DNA from: Cylindrotheca closterium
Lineage: Eukaryota; Bacillariophyta; Bacillariophyceae; Bacillariales; Bacillariaceae
Assembly (NCBI GenBank): GCA_933822405.4
Contig: CAKOGP040001113.1
Coordinates: 186,001 to 250,000, forward strand
DNA: 64,000 bases
Direction: 5' to 3'
The translations under genes and the position numbers were made by a program. The notes under the pieces are model-generated. The model searched no databases. It was not told the origin of the DNA and worked only from the letters and a program-made list of their open reading frames with translations. Below are positions 41,814 to 52,648 of this stretch, one piece after another. Position 1 is the stretch's first letter, and the number at the start of each line of letters is the position of its first letter.

Positions 41814-42882
41814 GATGTGAAGATTGTGAATGGTGTGTTGCGATGGCTGCAACAATGAGAGCGGCCGCACGAAAAATCTGACAATAGGGAGAGATGTCAA
41901 CTGGTGGTACCAAAATTCTGCAAGCACTCGTCGTTGTACAGCCTCCAGACAAAACCCATAAATGCGAATTCTTGGACCATTTAATGCAAAATGACGCACT
42001 TTCCTCACTTTTGGAAGAACAATTCTTCATGTTCATGTCGCACAATGCTACGTGTTCGCATTCCATATCAACTTGCTTGTATTGACCAATTGCAAACGCT
42101 AGAGAAATTGGAATCTTTGGGAGGAAAAGGTGAAGTTTTGGTAATCATGAGCTGCACCACCAGGTACCAGGTACAGTACCGTTGGTCCGAGCATGATTCG
42201 AGGTGAAAGACACAGAAGAAGGTAATACTGCACCAGCAGCACCAAGCGCTGCTATAGCAGTCTCCGCAGGTGTTGATGTTTTGAGTGATACCTACTACAT
42301 CACTATGCAATGAAAAATATTGATTGACAGGCTCGATTGCTTGGACCTCCATAAGCGCCACTGAATTAACAAGCAGCAGAAACTGGTAGCTGGGTGAGTA
42401 TGTGCCGGGGTATGGTAGCTATTGTCCTTGCAAAGAAGAACTTCTTCAAAGGACTGACAAAGTCCCCATGCGGCCCAAAGAGATGTGTTGTAAAATACAT
42501 ATATCAATGACCCAAAATGCCAGGAAAATGTCAGTCACTTATCGACACTGAAAACAGGCGTGGGTTATTAGAGTTTTTTCAAGTCGACTGAGTCGAATGT
42601 CATATCAAAACCCAACGGATGACTCACCGAAAATTCCACTCCAGTCGTTCGAAAGTTGAACGTGAAGTTCCAACACCAAAGCAAAAAGTGCCAGGCGAGA
42701 GAGAAGAAGGGGAAAACGAACAAGCTCAGAAGCCAAAGGACACCACCCTATAGCCTAGCACTGATTGACCACAGTGGTAAAAGGGAAACCACTGCTGTAG
42801 CTCCAACCGCACACAATACAAGAACCACACAACAACAACGACGACGACAAATCTACGACTAAAACTACACACATCATTGACC
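41814..42882. other. Intergenic region
   Basis: About 1.07 kb between divergent genes. Contains GTACCAGGTAC at 42164-42174 in a run of GTAC palindromes, and an A/C-rich leader before M6 copy 3. Short frames show no family feature. Confidence 0.45.
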
Positions 42883-45323
42883 ATGAATCAGATTACCAAT
42901 TTGCTGTTAATATTCACATTATTGTGCCTCCCGTCCTTATGCCAGGGTCAGGCAGAAACAATCAAAGTATTGGTGGTGTTGACACAGTGGGCCAATCACG
43001 CAGATCGTGCATTGATACCCAAGGAAGATATTGAATCCATGTGGAATGGACCTCGAGATCCAAATACGGCGCCCGGAGAGTTCATTGCACAATACATCGA
43101 GTCGAACTCATATGGAAAGTATACCATCGAGGCAACGGTTATTGATTGGTATCAATTGACCGTGACGGAAGAAGAAGCTTCGAATGGAGCACTGGGAAAT
43201 AGTGTGCCTGGCAGACCTGATATTGAAGACAATCTGCTTCCAGCTCTAGAAGCAGCTGTCGCAGGGGGCATTGATCTGACCGAGTACAGTCGAGATGGCT
43301 CTAGATTTATACGGGGTGTTGTCTTTATGCACTCCGGTTATGCGGGCGAAAATGGAGGCACCGATTGCGAAACTGGTGCCGACTATCTGAATCGAATCCA
43401 ATCCAAGTCGTGGGGTACTGACGAGAGTATTGCCGGCACCAATTTGTTTTTGAGTACCATGGTGACGGTTTCTGTTTATAGAGGGATTTGTGATTTGCAA
43501 ATTCAACGGATTGGAGTTGTCATTCATGAATGGATGCATGCTGAATTTGGGTTGGAGGACTTTTACGACACAGGGGGGCGGTATAATGGAAGTCGGTCAG
43601 CGACTGGGGGAATTGGGGCCTTTGGGATCATGTGAGTAGCGTCGTTGGAGTAGAATGGAGTGAAATACTATGCTTTGGCACCCTTGAACTGGATTGCTCA
43701 CGCTGAAATTCCGCTTCGTTCTCTTGCTGTCGTTTGTTCATCAGGTCTTTTGCAGGTGGTCAAGGCTACGATTATGCCCTTCCCGGTTTGATGAATCCCT
43801 ACTGCAAGATGGAAATTGGTGCCTTGGAACCAATTGAAATTACCGTAGACGGAATATATGACGCCAGGCCCTCAGCTATTCATCCCGATGTTTACATTAT
43901 TCGCGAACCATATGAAGAAGGTGAATATCTATTGATTGAGAATCGACAACCTTTGCTATCAGATGCCAAGCTGTGGGGTCCAGGAGGCATTGTCATCTAT
44001 CACGTGGACGAAAATATGGAGGGTTACGGAAATCTTGTAAGAGGAGGACCTTTTGTGGAAGGATGGCCGGGCAATGGAGACCATTACAAAGTCGCCGTGC
44101 TTCAAGCAGACTCATTATACGAACTGGAAATGGCAATTAACTTGGGACATAATGATGATTTTTGGAAGGAAGGAGATGTCTTAGGACCAGGAAATGGAGA
44201 GTCGGTGGCCACTGACGCCGGAACTTACCCGAATACGGATTCCTATGTCGATGGAAACATTCGAGTCACTGATTTGATCATTGATTTGTTTACAGCGCAA
44301 GCAGATGGGGTTTGGAGCTTTCGAGTGCAGGGACTGCAGGAAGCTCCTTCAAGTGCACCATCTGTAGCGCCCTCTCAAGATGCTACCCTTTCGTCTGTCC
44401 CTTCGCAAAAACCATCAACATCGTTGGCACCGTCGTTGTCCTTGGCGCCATCTTTCGCAATAGAACCAGTCAATTGCTTTGAAGGTATCGACGACGACCC
44501 GACCATGTTCTGCAACTGTGCATCGGACTGTTTGGACGACAATAGGGACTTCAAATGCGACTGTGTGGACGCTGAACAGTGTTGCGACGAATATGAAACA
44601 CCCCCGCCGACTGCGGCGCCACAACCCACTCCCCCGCCAACTACTCCGCCTCCAACTGCCGTAGGGGATACTCCGCCACCAACGGCTCCTCCCACTCCAC
44701 CTCCAACCTCACCGCCAACACCGCCTCCTACGCCCCCTCCAACAGTTTTGGTTACAAATCGACCGACGGCGGATCGACAAGGCGAGTGTTTGGTCACGGT
44801 CTTCACCAACCAATGTGACACATTCATGGAGAGCAAGAATACTCAAGATATGCAACAGGATCAGTGCGATTGTTACAATTTCTGTAACGGAGTCGAACTT
44901 CCATGTTGTCCTTTTGGCAATGACTGTTCGATTAGCTGCAATGGAGAGTTAGTGGCAGGTTGTCAAGTACCAGCACCGGAGCCTACTCCGCCACCAACTC
45001 CACCACCAACTCGTCCCATCAACACCTGCCAACTTTCCATCAATACCCAAAGCTGCGACACTGTCTCTTGGACTGATATGCAACCTGTGCAAGGATGCGA
45101 TTGTTACAATTTTTGCAACGGAGCATACTCTAGTTGTTGTACGGCGGGGCAACCTTGCGGAATGGAATGCGGCGGCAGTGTGGTGGCAGGATGTGAATTC
45201 ATGAGTCAACCAAATGGAACACCCACTCCAGTTCCAGTGACTCCGGTACCAACAACAGCGACTCCTACAGCAGATCCAGGACCTTCAACGTTTTTCTTTT
45301 GGCCAGATGGAATGATGAGATGA
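42883..45323 (+). CDS. Secreted M6-like metalloprotease, copy 3, with Cys-rich tail (two exons, 775 aa)
   Basis: Exons 42883-43631 and 43745-45323; the single 113-bp intron is at the position of copy 1 intron 4 (inside the Met codon of GIM). Signal peptide LLLIFTLLCLPSLCQGQA. The zinc motif HEWMHAEFGLEDFYD has HExxH at 215-219. After the M6-like region come Ser/Pro repeats, a Cys-rich block (CNCASDCLDDNRDFKCDCVD), a long PPPTxPPTP stretch, and two related Cys modules with CDCYNFCNG...CC...C...C.G..VAGC. The same module occurs in the neighbouring trypsin-fold gene. Pro-rich spacers and disulfide modules suggest an extracellular or cell-wall-associated enzyme with binding modules. Confidence 0.84.
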
Positions 45324-45905
45324 GCAAGGAATGGAATGCGATCTATTCGTTGCGTTGGAAGAACCTGCCTGTGATCAATGTCCTTAGCGGCGCTACGATT
45401 GGCGCATTGAACAACACGATAGCAGAGAAAAACAACACAATTGTTACGAGACTTCAAATGGCTGCAAATATTCCTATGTCGCAGATTGCCATGTCGCAAA
45501 CACACAACGAGAACTGGATGGCTCCTGAGCCGCATCTTAACTGCGTGCTGATTGTGCTGAAAAAAGAAGCAGCAGTAGCAGTATTGCCTTTATTTTATTA
45601 ACTAAGCCAAGTTATCCTCGCAATACCCATTGTGTTAGCTACTGAGTCTGCTGCACCAATACATGTATTGTGCAGTTCCAAGGGGACAAGTAAATAAGTA
45701 CTACGATGTAGTGTGATGTTCGGAGAAATTTGGGGTTGAAGCATGCGTGGGGATCTCAAGACTCGTTGCCCCTAATTTGGCCAAAATTTCTCCGAATGAA
45801 CATTTCACAAGACTGCATGAATGGAAAAATACCGCCATCTCCTCACGTGAAGTCCTGTTTCTTCATGTAAAATCGATTGCAAGAAAAAAGCATAGGACAT
45901 TTACC
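45324..45905. other. Intergenic region
   Basis: About 580 bp between two same-strand genes. The open frame continuing to 45747-45905 ahead of the next gene starts at GTG and is not called. Nothing else is seen. Confidence 0.4.
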
Positions 45906-47815
45906 ATGAAGACTTCTAGAAAAAGATCCTTGACATTTGGCATATTGGCGTCACTAGCAACTCAAGGATGTGCTAGCATGGATACTGAGATTTCTCCGAC
46001 TGTAGGAGCCTTGCATACAATCTCAATATCCTCAGATGATGATGCCTCTGAGATCCAACCGATGAAGTTTAACGTCAGTGATGGTGAAACAACGGTGCAA
46101 GCCAAATCTTATCTCTTGATTGCGAATAGTGATGCTTCCTACATTGCATTGCATTTTTCGAGCTTTCACTTGCCGGTAGAATGCATGATGCAAGTGTCAG
46201 ATATTCACGGGGCATTTCATTCAATGACAGTATTGACGGACAAGGGGAGAAATGGAAAGGGAAAATTTTGGGCCAAGCAAGTCAAAGATTCGTCATTAAT
46301 GCTGACATTAAAGTGCAAAGGGGATACTGCAGAGGCTCTGGGGACATCAAGTTTTCAGATTGACAAGTATGTGACTGGGTATCCTCATGATTTTGAGTAT
46401 TTCCAGGACGTGCCCACCGAATCTCCTACAGCAGGGCCTACCTCCAGTCCCACCAACGGACCGACTAGCACTCCAACTTCCTCGCCGACTGAGGATCCTA
46501 CTGCAGTTCCAAGTAGTGGGCCAACCTCGGGTCCAACCTCGGGTCCCACCCCTGATCGGATCCAAACGTCGGAAATTCATAGCAGTCGATCCGAGGTTTT
46601 CAACGTCCATGTGAATGAAGCTTCTAATGGAGGTCACCGGAGAAGAAAAATGCGAAAAAAGCAAGGAGTCTGCTCTGCTCAAGACAATCGACAGAGTGTG
46701 GCATGTTCTTCACCTGAGGTTGAAGAAAAGTCTCATGGGGTCGCCCGATTACTTATTGATGGCCGCTTTGTGTGCTCGGGGTTTCTGGTGTCGGACAACT
46801 TACTCGTCACGGCAAGTATCTGTTTGGACGATGCAGACAATGCTTTGGACGTTGACTATGAATTCCAATTTCAGCAGCAGTCTTGCGGTTCGTCTACGCT
46901 GGAAAGAACAGAGATATATGAAGGGTTGGAGGTAGTGAACTATAGTGAAACATCGGATTACGCCATCATTAGGCTAACAGGAAATCCGGGCGCAAAATAT
47001 GGGTAAGTAAAGTTTGCTCAAGACTTCTTGCATCTATATTGTTGGAATGCTAAGTTCTTCCCATTTTGCATGATACTACCAGCTACTTGCAAGTTTCAGA
47101 TGAACTTCCATCAATTCAAGAAACAGTGTACCTACCACAACATAAAATGGGCCTAGACAAGCAAGCAGCCGAAAAATGTGTTGTAGTAACTAACGGAAGA
47201 CAGATATCAGATCGGACATGCTCTTTAGGTGGCCCATTCAAAGACATTAGACATAGCTGCGACGTTGATGGTGGGGCCCTTGGATCGCCAGTGATTTCTC
47301 AAGTTTCGGGGCTCGTGGTGGGCATGCACCATTGCAGTGGGACCTGCCCATCAAACTTTGCGGTTCCCGGCATGGAAATCCATGATGCCTTACGTAAAAT
47401 ACCGCAAATACATTCCAACGAATTACAGCTCGTGAGCAGCGAGGAGCCGCAATGTTTGGTGTCCATTAAGACGAATCAATGCGGTTCAGTCATCCACAAT
47501 GTTGGAATCGACCATGAATCCTGCGACTGTGCCAACTTTTGCGGCGATGAGTTCTTGGGGTGCTGCGAGAAAGGAAAAGAGTGTCCGGTGTCTTGCTCCG
47601 GCACCTTGGTTGCCGGCTGTTCGTACAAACCACCCAGCACATCGCATCAAAACTTGGTTGAAACCCACCTTAACATGGAAGAAAATATGCAACTTCCAGA
47701 ACCATGGTACATCCCAGAAGAATCAGAAAATTCTGAACTTCCGAATCTCAGAACGGAGTCATATGAACAAGACTCCACGGGGAAAGACTCTCATAGACTA
47801 TTGCGAACAAGATAA
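45906..47815 (+). CDS. Secreted trypsin-fold pseudo-protease with Cys-rich module (two exons, 609 aa)
   Basis: Exons 45906-47002 and 47083-47815, with an 80-bp GTAAGT...CCAG intron, phase 2. Signal peptide LTFGILASLATQGCAS. An N-terminal beta-rich region (about 30-155) is followed by PTxxPTS repeats (170-215), a basic stretch HRRRKMRKK that could be a processing site, and a chymotrypsin-type domain. GVARLLIDGRFVCSGFLVSD, then VTASICL replaces VTAxHC, so Ile305 is at the catalytic His position. DYAIIRL keeps the Asp (351). DVDGGALGSPV replaces GxSGSPV, so Leu432 is at the nucleophile. VVGMHHCSG follows as in active relatives. After the domain is CLVSIKTNQC...CDCANFC...VAGC, the Cys module of M6 copy 3. 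Proteolysis is unlikely; a binding role is inferred. Confidence 0.78.
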
Positions 47816-47896
47816 CTTCAGTCATTCTGTTTCGGAATCTAGTTCTTCTAATTTTTAATTTCTGTCTATGAGTTCTATTTGTTTTCATTGGTTCAA

Positions 47897-50042
47897 CTAA
47901 CTGGAATCAGAATCGGAATCAGAATCAGAGTCTGACTCAGAATCAGAATCAGCTTTGACGTCGGCTTCAGCTTCGACATCGTTGTCAGGAGCACTGGAAG
48001 AATCGCTATCATCGCTGTCAGGATCACGCCAAGTCGGCTTCTGTGCCAAGGGCTGAGGGGGTGGTTCATCTGCAAAGGACTCGTCCCGTGCTACTTGTTC
48101 ATTATTTGTCTTGGTCTCTTGAGTATTCTTTGGGGATTGTCCATTTTCTTTCTTTTGCTTCCATTGAAGGTAACCGACGTATCCGACAGCTCCAAAGAGA
48201 ATCACGCCAGCGACCGCTAATCCAATAGCAGTGCCGGAGGAAGCCTCTTCCTCGGCTGGCGGATTGTTTCCTTGTAATACTTCATTATTGGAAGGGGCGG
48301 AGGGTTGTATGGATGGAACATTGCTCGGAAAATGGCTGGGAATCGTGCTCGGAAGGTCGCTGGGGACGTAGCTCGGGAGTAGGGAAGGTACCGAGGATGG
48401 TGCAAGAGATGGGAAGCTGGATGGTTCTCCGGGCGTCTCGGATGGGGCGTTGGATTGTGCACAGCACGCAGCGCCCTCGTCACAACTGCAAAACAAGCGT
48501 CGGTCATTTGTTGGGTCGCAATCGTCTTTGCAATTGCAATCAAAGGTGGGTCCTGGATACCAATCGGCCGAGTAGCTAGGGCATCGAACGGGTTCGGGAA
48601 CGAATAGCGGTGGTATATTGATTTTTTGCGCAATTCCGGTCACCTCAAAGCTCCACTCGCCGTTCCCCTCGTCTTGGAAATTGAAAATGGTGACCTCCGT
48701 CACTTGGATGTTGCCGCCTTGATAGGAATCCGTATTCGGATAAGTCCCTTGGTCGGTGGCCACCGCTTCTCCGTTTCCGGGGCCCAAAATGTCTCCAGTC
48801 TTCCAGAAATCATTTGGATCCCCTAGATTCAAAGCCTGTTCCAGTTCGTATAAGCCATCTGCTTGAAGGACGGCGACCTTGTAATGGTCGCCATTCCCTG
48901 GCCATCCTTCGACAAAGGGTCCGCCACGAACTTTGTTTCCATCGGCCAATTCGTCAATATGATAAATGACAATGCCACCCGGAGCCCAAATGTTGGAGTC
49001 GGAAAGGATTGGTTGTCGATTTTCGATCAACAAGTATTCGCCTAGTGGATAGGGTGTTTGTATTCGATAGACATCGGGCTCTAGGCTGGATGCATTGACA
49101 CGGTAAACCCCATCCTCAACAATGTCAATAGGTTCAAGGACCCCAATCTCTATTTTGTAGTAGGGTGTTAGAATGCCCGGATAGGCATTGTCATATCCCG
49201 GTCCTTCGGGAAACGACATGATTCCAAAGGCACCAATGCCACCAGGAGCAACAGCACTGTCGTTATCTAGTATCACAAAGAAAAGGAAATGGCATTAGTG
49301 AGAGACGTCCAGTCTGAAATGAATCAAACGGTGTTCCTTCCGTCTCATAGATGGGATTTTACTTACATCTTCCTCCCAGATCGTTCAAATCGTGAAGACC
49401 AAACCGAGCGTGCATCCATCCATGAATGTGATTGCCAACACCTGTCATATTCGTACCGTTAACGCCCTTGAAGGCCGATACTGTAGCAAAGGTCTGTAAT
49501 CGAGCATCGTCTTCGATTTGTACGTCGACACCCCATGATTTGGATTCGATTCGATCCAAAAAGTCGGCACCATCTTCGTCCACTCCACCTTGTTCTGCCC
49601 CATATCCAGAATGGACAAAGATTACGCCAATTAAAGCACCACTCTGGTCCGCATAATCACTTAGATTGAATCCAGTATTTTCCAAAGCAGGCTGAAGAAT
49701 AGTCTCCAAACCCTGTGAACCGTTGACAGCATTCCCCATATCCCCAAAGGAAGCTGCCGCCTCGGTTTCTTGGACCCTGTACCAGTCTGCCACATCGGCT
49801 TGGACCTGATACTTTCCATACGAATTGGAATTCATCCAATCTGCCACGGATTCTCCTGGCACTAACGTCGAGTTGCCAGGTCCATTCCAAAGTTGATTCA
49901 CGTCGTTTTGAGTAGGGAGTGTCCGGCTGTCGTGATTGGACCATTGCACCAATACCACCAATACTTTGATGGTTTCCACTTGCGCATCAGATGAGCACAA
50001 GAAGAGAGCCAAACAGGTCCAAGGTAGTATTATGTGTACCAT
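47897..50042 (-). CDS. M6-like pseudo-metalloprotease, copy 4, type I membrane protein (two exons, 681 aa)
   Basis: Exons 50042-49367 and 49266-47897; the 100-bp intron (GTAAGT...CTAG) lies inside the Tyr codon of GGRY, a position unlike those of the three other paralogs. Signal peptide ILPWTCLALFLCSSDAQ. The family domain is complete (VVLVQWSNHDSRTLPTQNDV, GGIVIYHIDELADG, GNGDHYKVAVLQADGLYELE), but the zinc site reads HGWMHARFGLHDLNDLGG (207-211 HGWMH): the catalytic Glu is Gly, and the downstream ED..YD is HD..ND. The C-terminal half has CNCKDDCDP...CSCDEGAACC, PSxxPS repeats, a membrane helix (AIGLAVAGVILFGAVGYVGY) and an acidic cytosolic tail of DS/DSES repeats. The frame is intact, so a non-enzymatic receptor- or scaffold-like role is inferred. 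The frame is open to 50174, but 50042 gives the signal peptide. Confidence 0.82.
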
Positions 50043-50602
50043 CACGATTGATTCAAATATCTCTTCAAATAAGCAAATTGCTGAGCGACTCTGTTGACAG
50101 ATTGATTCCCTTCCCCCTGTGCTTACTTCCGATTGGATCACAGAATTGTGCACGATTGATTGTATGATGCTCAATGAATGTAATCCTTCAGACGTCGTGA
50201 AACCTCGCTTGACGAGACACCGTCAGTCACCGTCGAAAAAATAGCGCTATCCCGGTAAACCCCTTTAATATGATATTCTCAACAACCACAGCTCTATATA
50301 CTGATGGTACAGTATAGCTACATAACCGGTGTTTTGCACAAAAATATAAATCTCGAAAACATGGATGACGCCAGAACGGCAAATGTCCCGACGACGTCAC
50401 AGAACAAATCCGAAGCGACACACGGATCAAATAATGGATATATTATTTTAGCGACGGTCGAACTTCGCCAATCTTTTTGCCACCACTGTTTTAGCGACAA
50501 CAAAACGCAATCTCTTGGTTGTAGTAAAAAACCATTCCTGCAATAGTTTTGTCCTGTGTGCCTCGAGAAGCTTTTTAAAAATAATAATAAAAAGAGATCA
50601 AG
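50043..50602. other. Divergent intergenic region
   Basis: About 560 bp between M6 copy 4 and the COPI-associated-like gene. No gene recognised. Confidence 0.4.
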
Positions 50603-51394
50603 ATGACAACAGCTTACGCATCCGCCAACAATACTGCCGACGTTGAGACTCTCCATAAGATTGGCAATGCTGCTGAGGTTGCCAATGAGACTCGAACCTT
50701 CACCAAAGAACGTGTGGCCGAACTCCAAGAGGGTGTCGACGAGGGTAACATGTCTTTGCGCTTGTTGTCTTCGATTGGGGCATTGATGCTAATTGTTGTC
50801 AGCGTTTTGACATCTTTTGCTGATCTGTTGATGATCAACGGAGGATCCTTCCTCTTTGGATGTTACGGATTCATTTTGGGATTTGTCATTCTTATCTTGG
50901 AGTATGGAAAGCGTGTTCCAGCTTTTGGAAATATGGAATCTAAGTTGTACAAGAATATGGGCTGCCTCAAGACTGTCTGGGGGCGTGGTTGCCTCTTGTT
51001 CTTTGCAGGAACCGTCGAATTCGCCCAGAACGATTTCATCAACTACGCTGTCGGTATCTACCTTTGCAGTGTTGGAGTTCTATTCATCTTGGTTGGACGC
51101 AGTGCCGCTCGCAAGACAGCCACTGCCCGAAGAAACTTGTACACCAGCGAACAATTAGAGAAAATGTTTGTTGGAGTCGATCAAGATGGTGGTGGTTTCA
51201 TCACCAAGAGCCAATTCGGCGATTTGACCGTCGAACTGGACATGGATCTTACTCGAAGAGAAATCGAGATTGCCTTCCGACAAATCGATGTCCAAAACGA
51301 AAGTCGTATCGACTTTTCCGCCTTTATGAGATGGTGGAATGATGAAGCCACTGAAAAGTTGGACAGCTTTATCCCACCCTCTGATATGGCATAA
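50603..51394 (+). CDS. COPI-associated-like four-TM protein with C-terminal EF-hand
   Basis: A 263-residue protein. After a polar N-terminus come four hydrophobic segments (about 52-73, 80-100, 126-142, 146-165). Signatures LRLLSSIGALMLIVV, LFGCYGFILGFVILILEYGK and VWGRGCLLFFAGTVEF resemble the COPI_assoc/Tvp15-like Golgi membrane family. The tail has an EF-hand loop DQDGGGFITKSQ (193-204; position 12 is Gln, not Glu, so affinity may be low) and a degenerate second hand (IDVQNESRIDFSAF). Golgi/vesicle location with calcium sensing is inferred. Single exon, ATG in AGATCAAGATGAC. A dead duplicate lies at 60050-60760. Confidence 0.68.
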   Translation: MTTAYASANNTADVETLHKIGNAAEVANETRTFTKERVAELQEGVDEGNMSLRLLSSIGALMLIVVSVLTSFADLLMINGGSFLFGCYGFILGFVILILEYGKRVPAFGNMESKLYKNMGCLKTVWGRGCLLFFAGTVEFAQNDFINYAVGIYLCSVGVLFILVGRSAARKTATARRNLYTSEQLEKMFVGVDQDGGGFITKSQFGDLTVELDMDLTRREIEIAFRQIDVQNESRIDFSAFMRWWNDEATEKLDSFIPPSDMA

Positions 51395-51750
51395 GATATT
51401 GAGCTCATGATGAGTACAACATTGGGGAACAGTCCTACTACCATCAAGCTCTATATTCAACAGTGGAGACGGTAACAACGACCGCATATTCAATGTGCAA
51501 ACCAGGGGCAGAACGACATTCTTACTGCCTGCATGAACACAAACGTCATTATTTGTCTGTATTCGTATTAATAATATTCATACTGTAATCTATAAAAGAA
51601 ATCTGTCAACCAAACGACATTCAAACGGACCGTCCTAGATTGGCGCCTTCTTCTTGCCATGCAGGGCGGAGCGTACTATTGCGAAAGTCTAGCCACACAT
51701 GATTTCTACTTCGAGAAGTGCCCTGAAGCATTGGATCTTGTGAAATCGAC
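51395..51750. other. Downstream flank of the COPI-associated-like gene
   Basis: Holds the 3' UTR and about 250 bp with nothing recognised. Confidence 0.4.
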
Positions 51751-52340
51751 TCAAGCAAACGGATTTCGGTTTATGCAACAAGATTTCATTTTATAGAATT
51801 CAAGATATTCGAGTTCAGACTCACTTTGGGGCCCAAGCTGCTTCGCTAAGATTCTTTGGTTGTTCAAGAACTGCTGCTCGTGTTCTTCCAGCATGGCTTC
51901 GAACATGGTGCAATAGTTCCGCAGCCAGACCAGATTCCCCTCGCTCTTTGTCGGTGTGCGCAATTCGAGTTCCATTGTATTCGCCAACGTTCATCAAGGT
52001 CTCAGTATTTCTTTTCAGAGGTCCCACTCAGCAATGAATACCAATTTGGCTGTGGTGCTGACAGTCGCAGCGTCAAAGAGTCCAACTTTCGCTAACACAT
52101 CATTGGTATATACTTGCATCCGTACCAAGGGGCCTCCAACACAGTCCACTGGGACGTTATTGATCGCCGATGAGGATAACGGGAGATATTTTGGTGGAAT
52201 CTCCATTGCCCAGGAAACTTCCTTCCAATTTCCAATGGCCTTCTGGGGAAACAGAACTTTGAAGAGTCGATTCTTCACGCCAATGAATCAATCTTCCGGA
52301 GGCTTCCTTACAAAGCGACTATTATTGTCTTTTAGACGTA
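51751..52340 (-). pseudogene. Unidentified minus-strand gene remnant
   Basis: Two frames on the minus strand, one with VLFPQKAIGNWKEVSWAMEI...DAATVSTTAKLVFIAEWDL (ending at a stop at 52015) and one at 51751-51987 (MANTMELELRTPTKSEGNLV). No ATG begins the first, and the frames do not join by a plausible intron. A diverged duplicate of the 52190-52340 part is present at about 60880-61015, so this sequence was part of the unit copied with the COPI/EF-hand gene. No family recognised. Confidence 0.4.
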
Positions 52341-52648
52341 ACAGGCATCTTTGAAATATGCATTCAATGTATGGAGCTACAAGGGGTAGCAGGACCGACA
52401 AGATAAGCAGGGTTGGAAATTACTTTCTACGACTACGCCACGTACCAGTAGACTGAACTTGTATCCTGGAAGATCGGATCTGTACAACAAACACACCGTT
52501 CAAGATACGCACAGCATCCTGAACTGATGAAGGCTTTATACCGAATAGGCTAAAGACGGTATCGAAGGTATGGGCATTGATCTAATTCTATTTAGTATTA
52601 GGCCATTACTGACTTCTAGTTCGTTTCCGATCGGGAAGTGGTTGCTCT
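52341..52648. other. Intergenic region
   Basis: About 310 bp with nothing recognised. Confidence 0.4.

Noticed and set aside
44375..44836. Gly/Val-rich minus-strand frame GGGVGGGVGG
   Set aside because: Antisense shadow of the Pro-rich PPPTPPP coding stretch of M6 copy 3.
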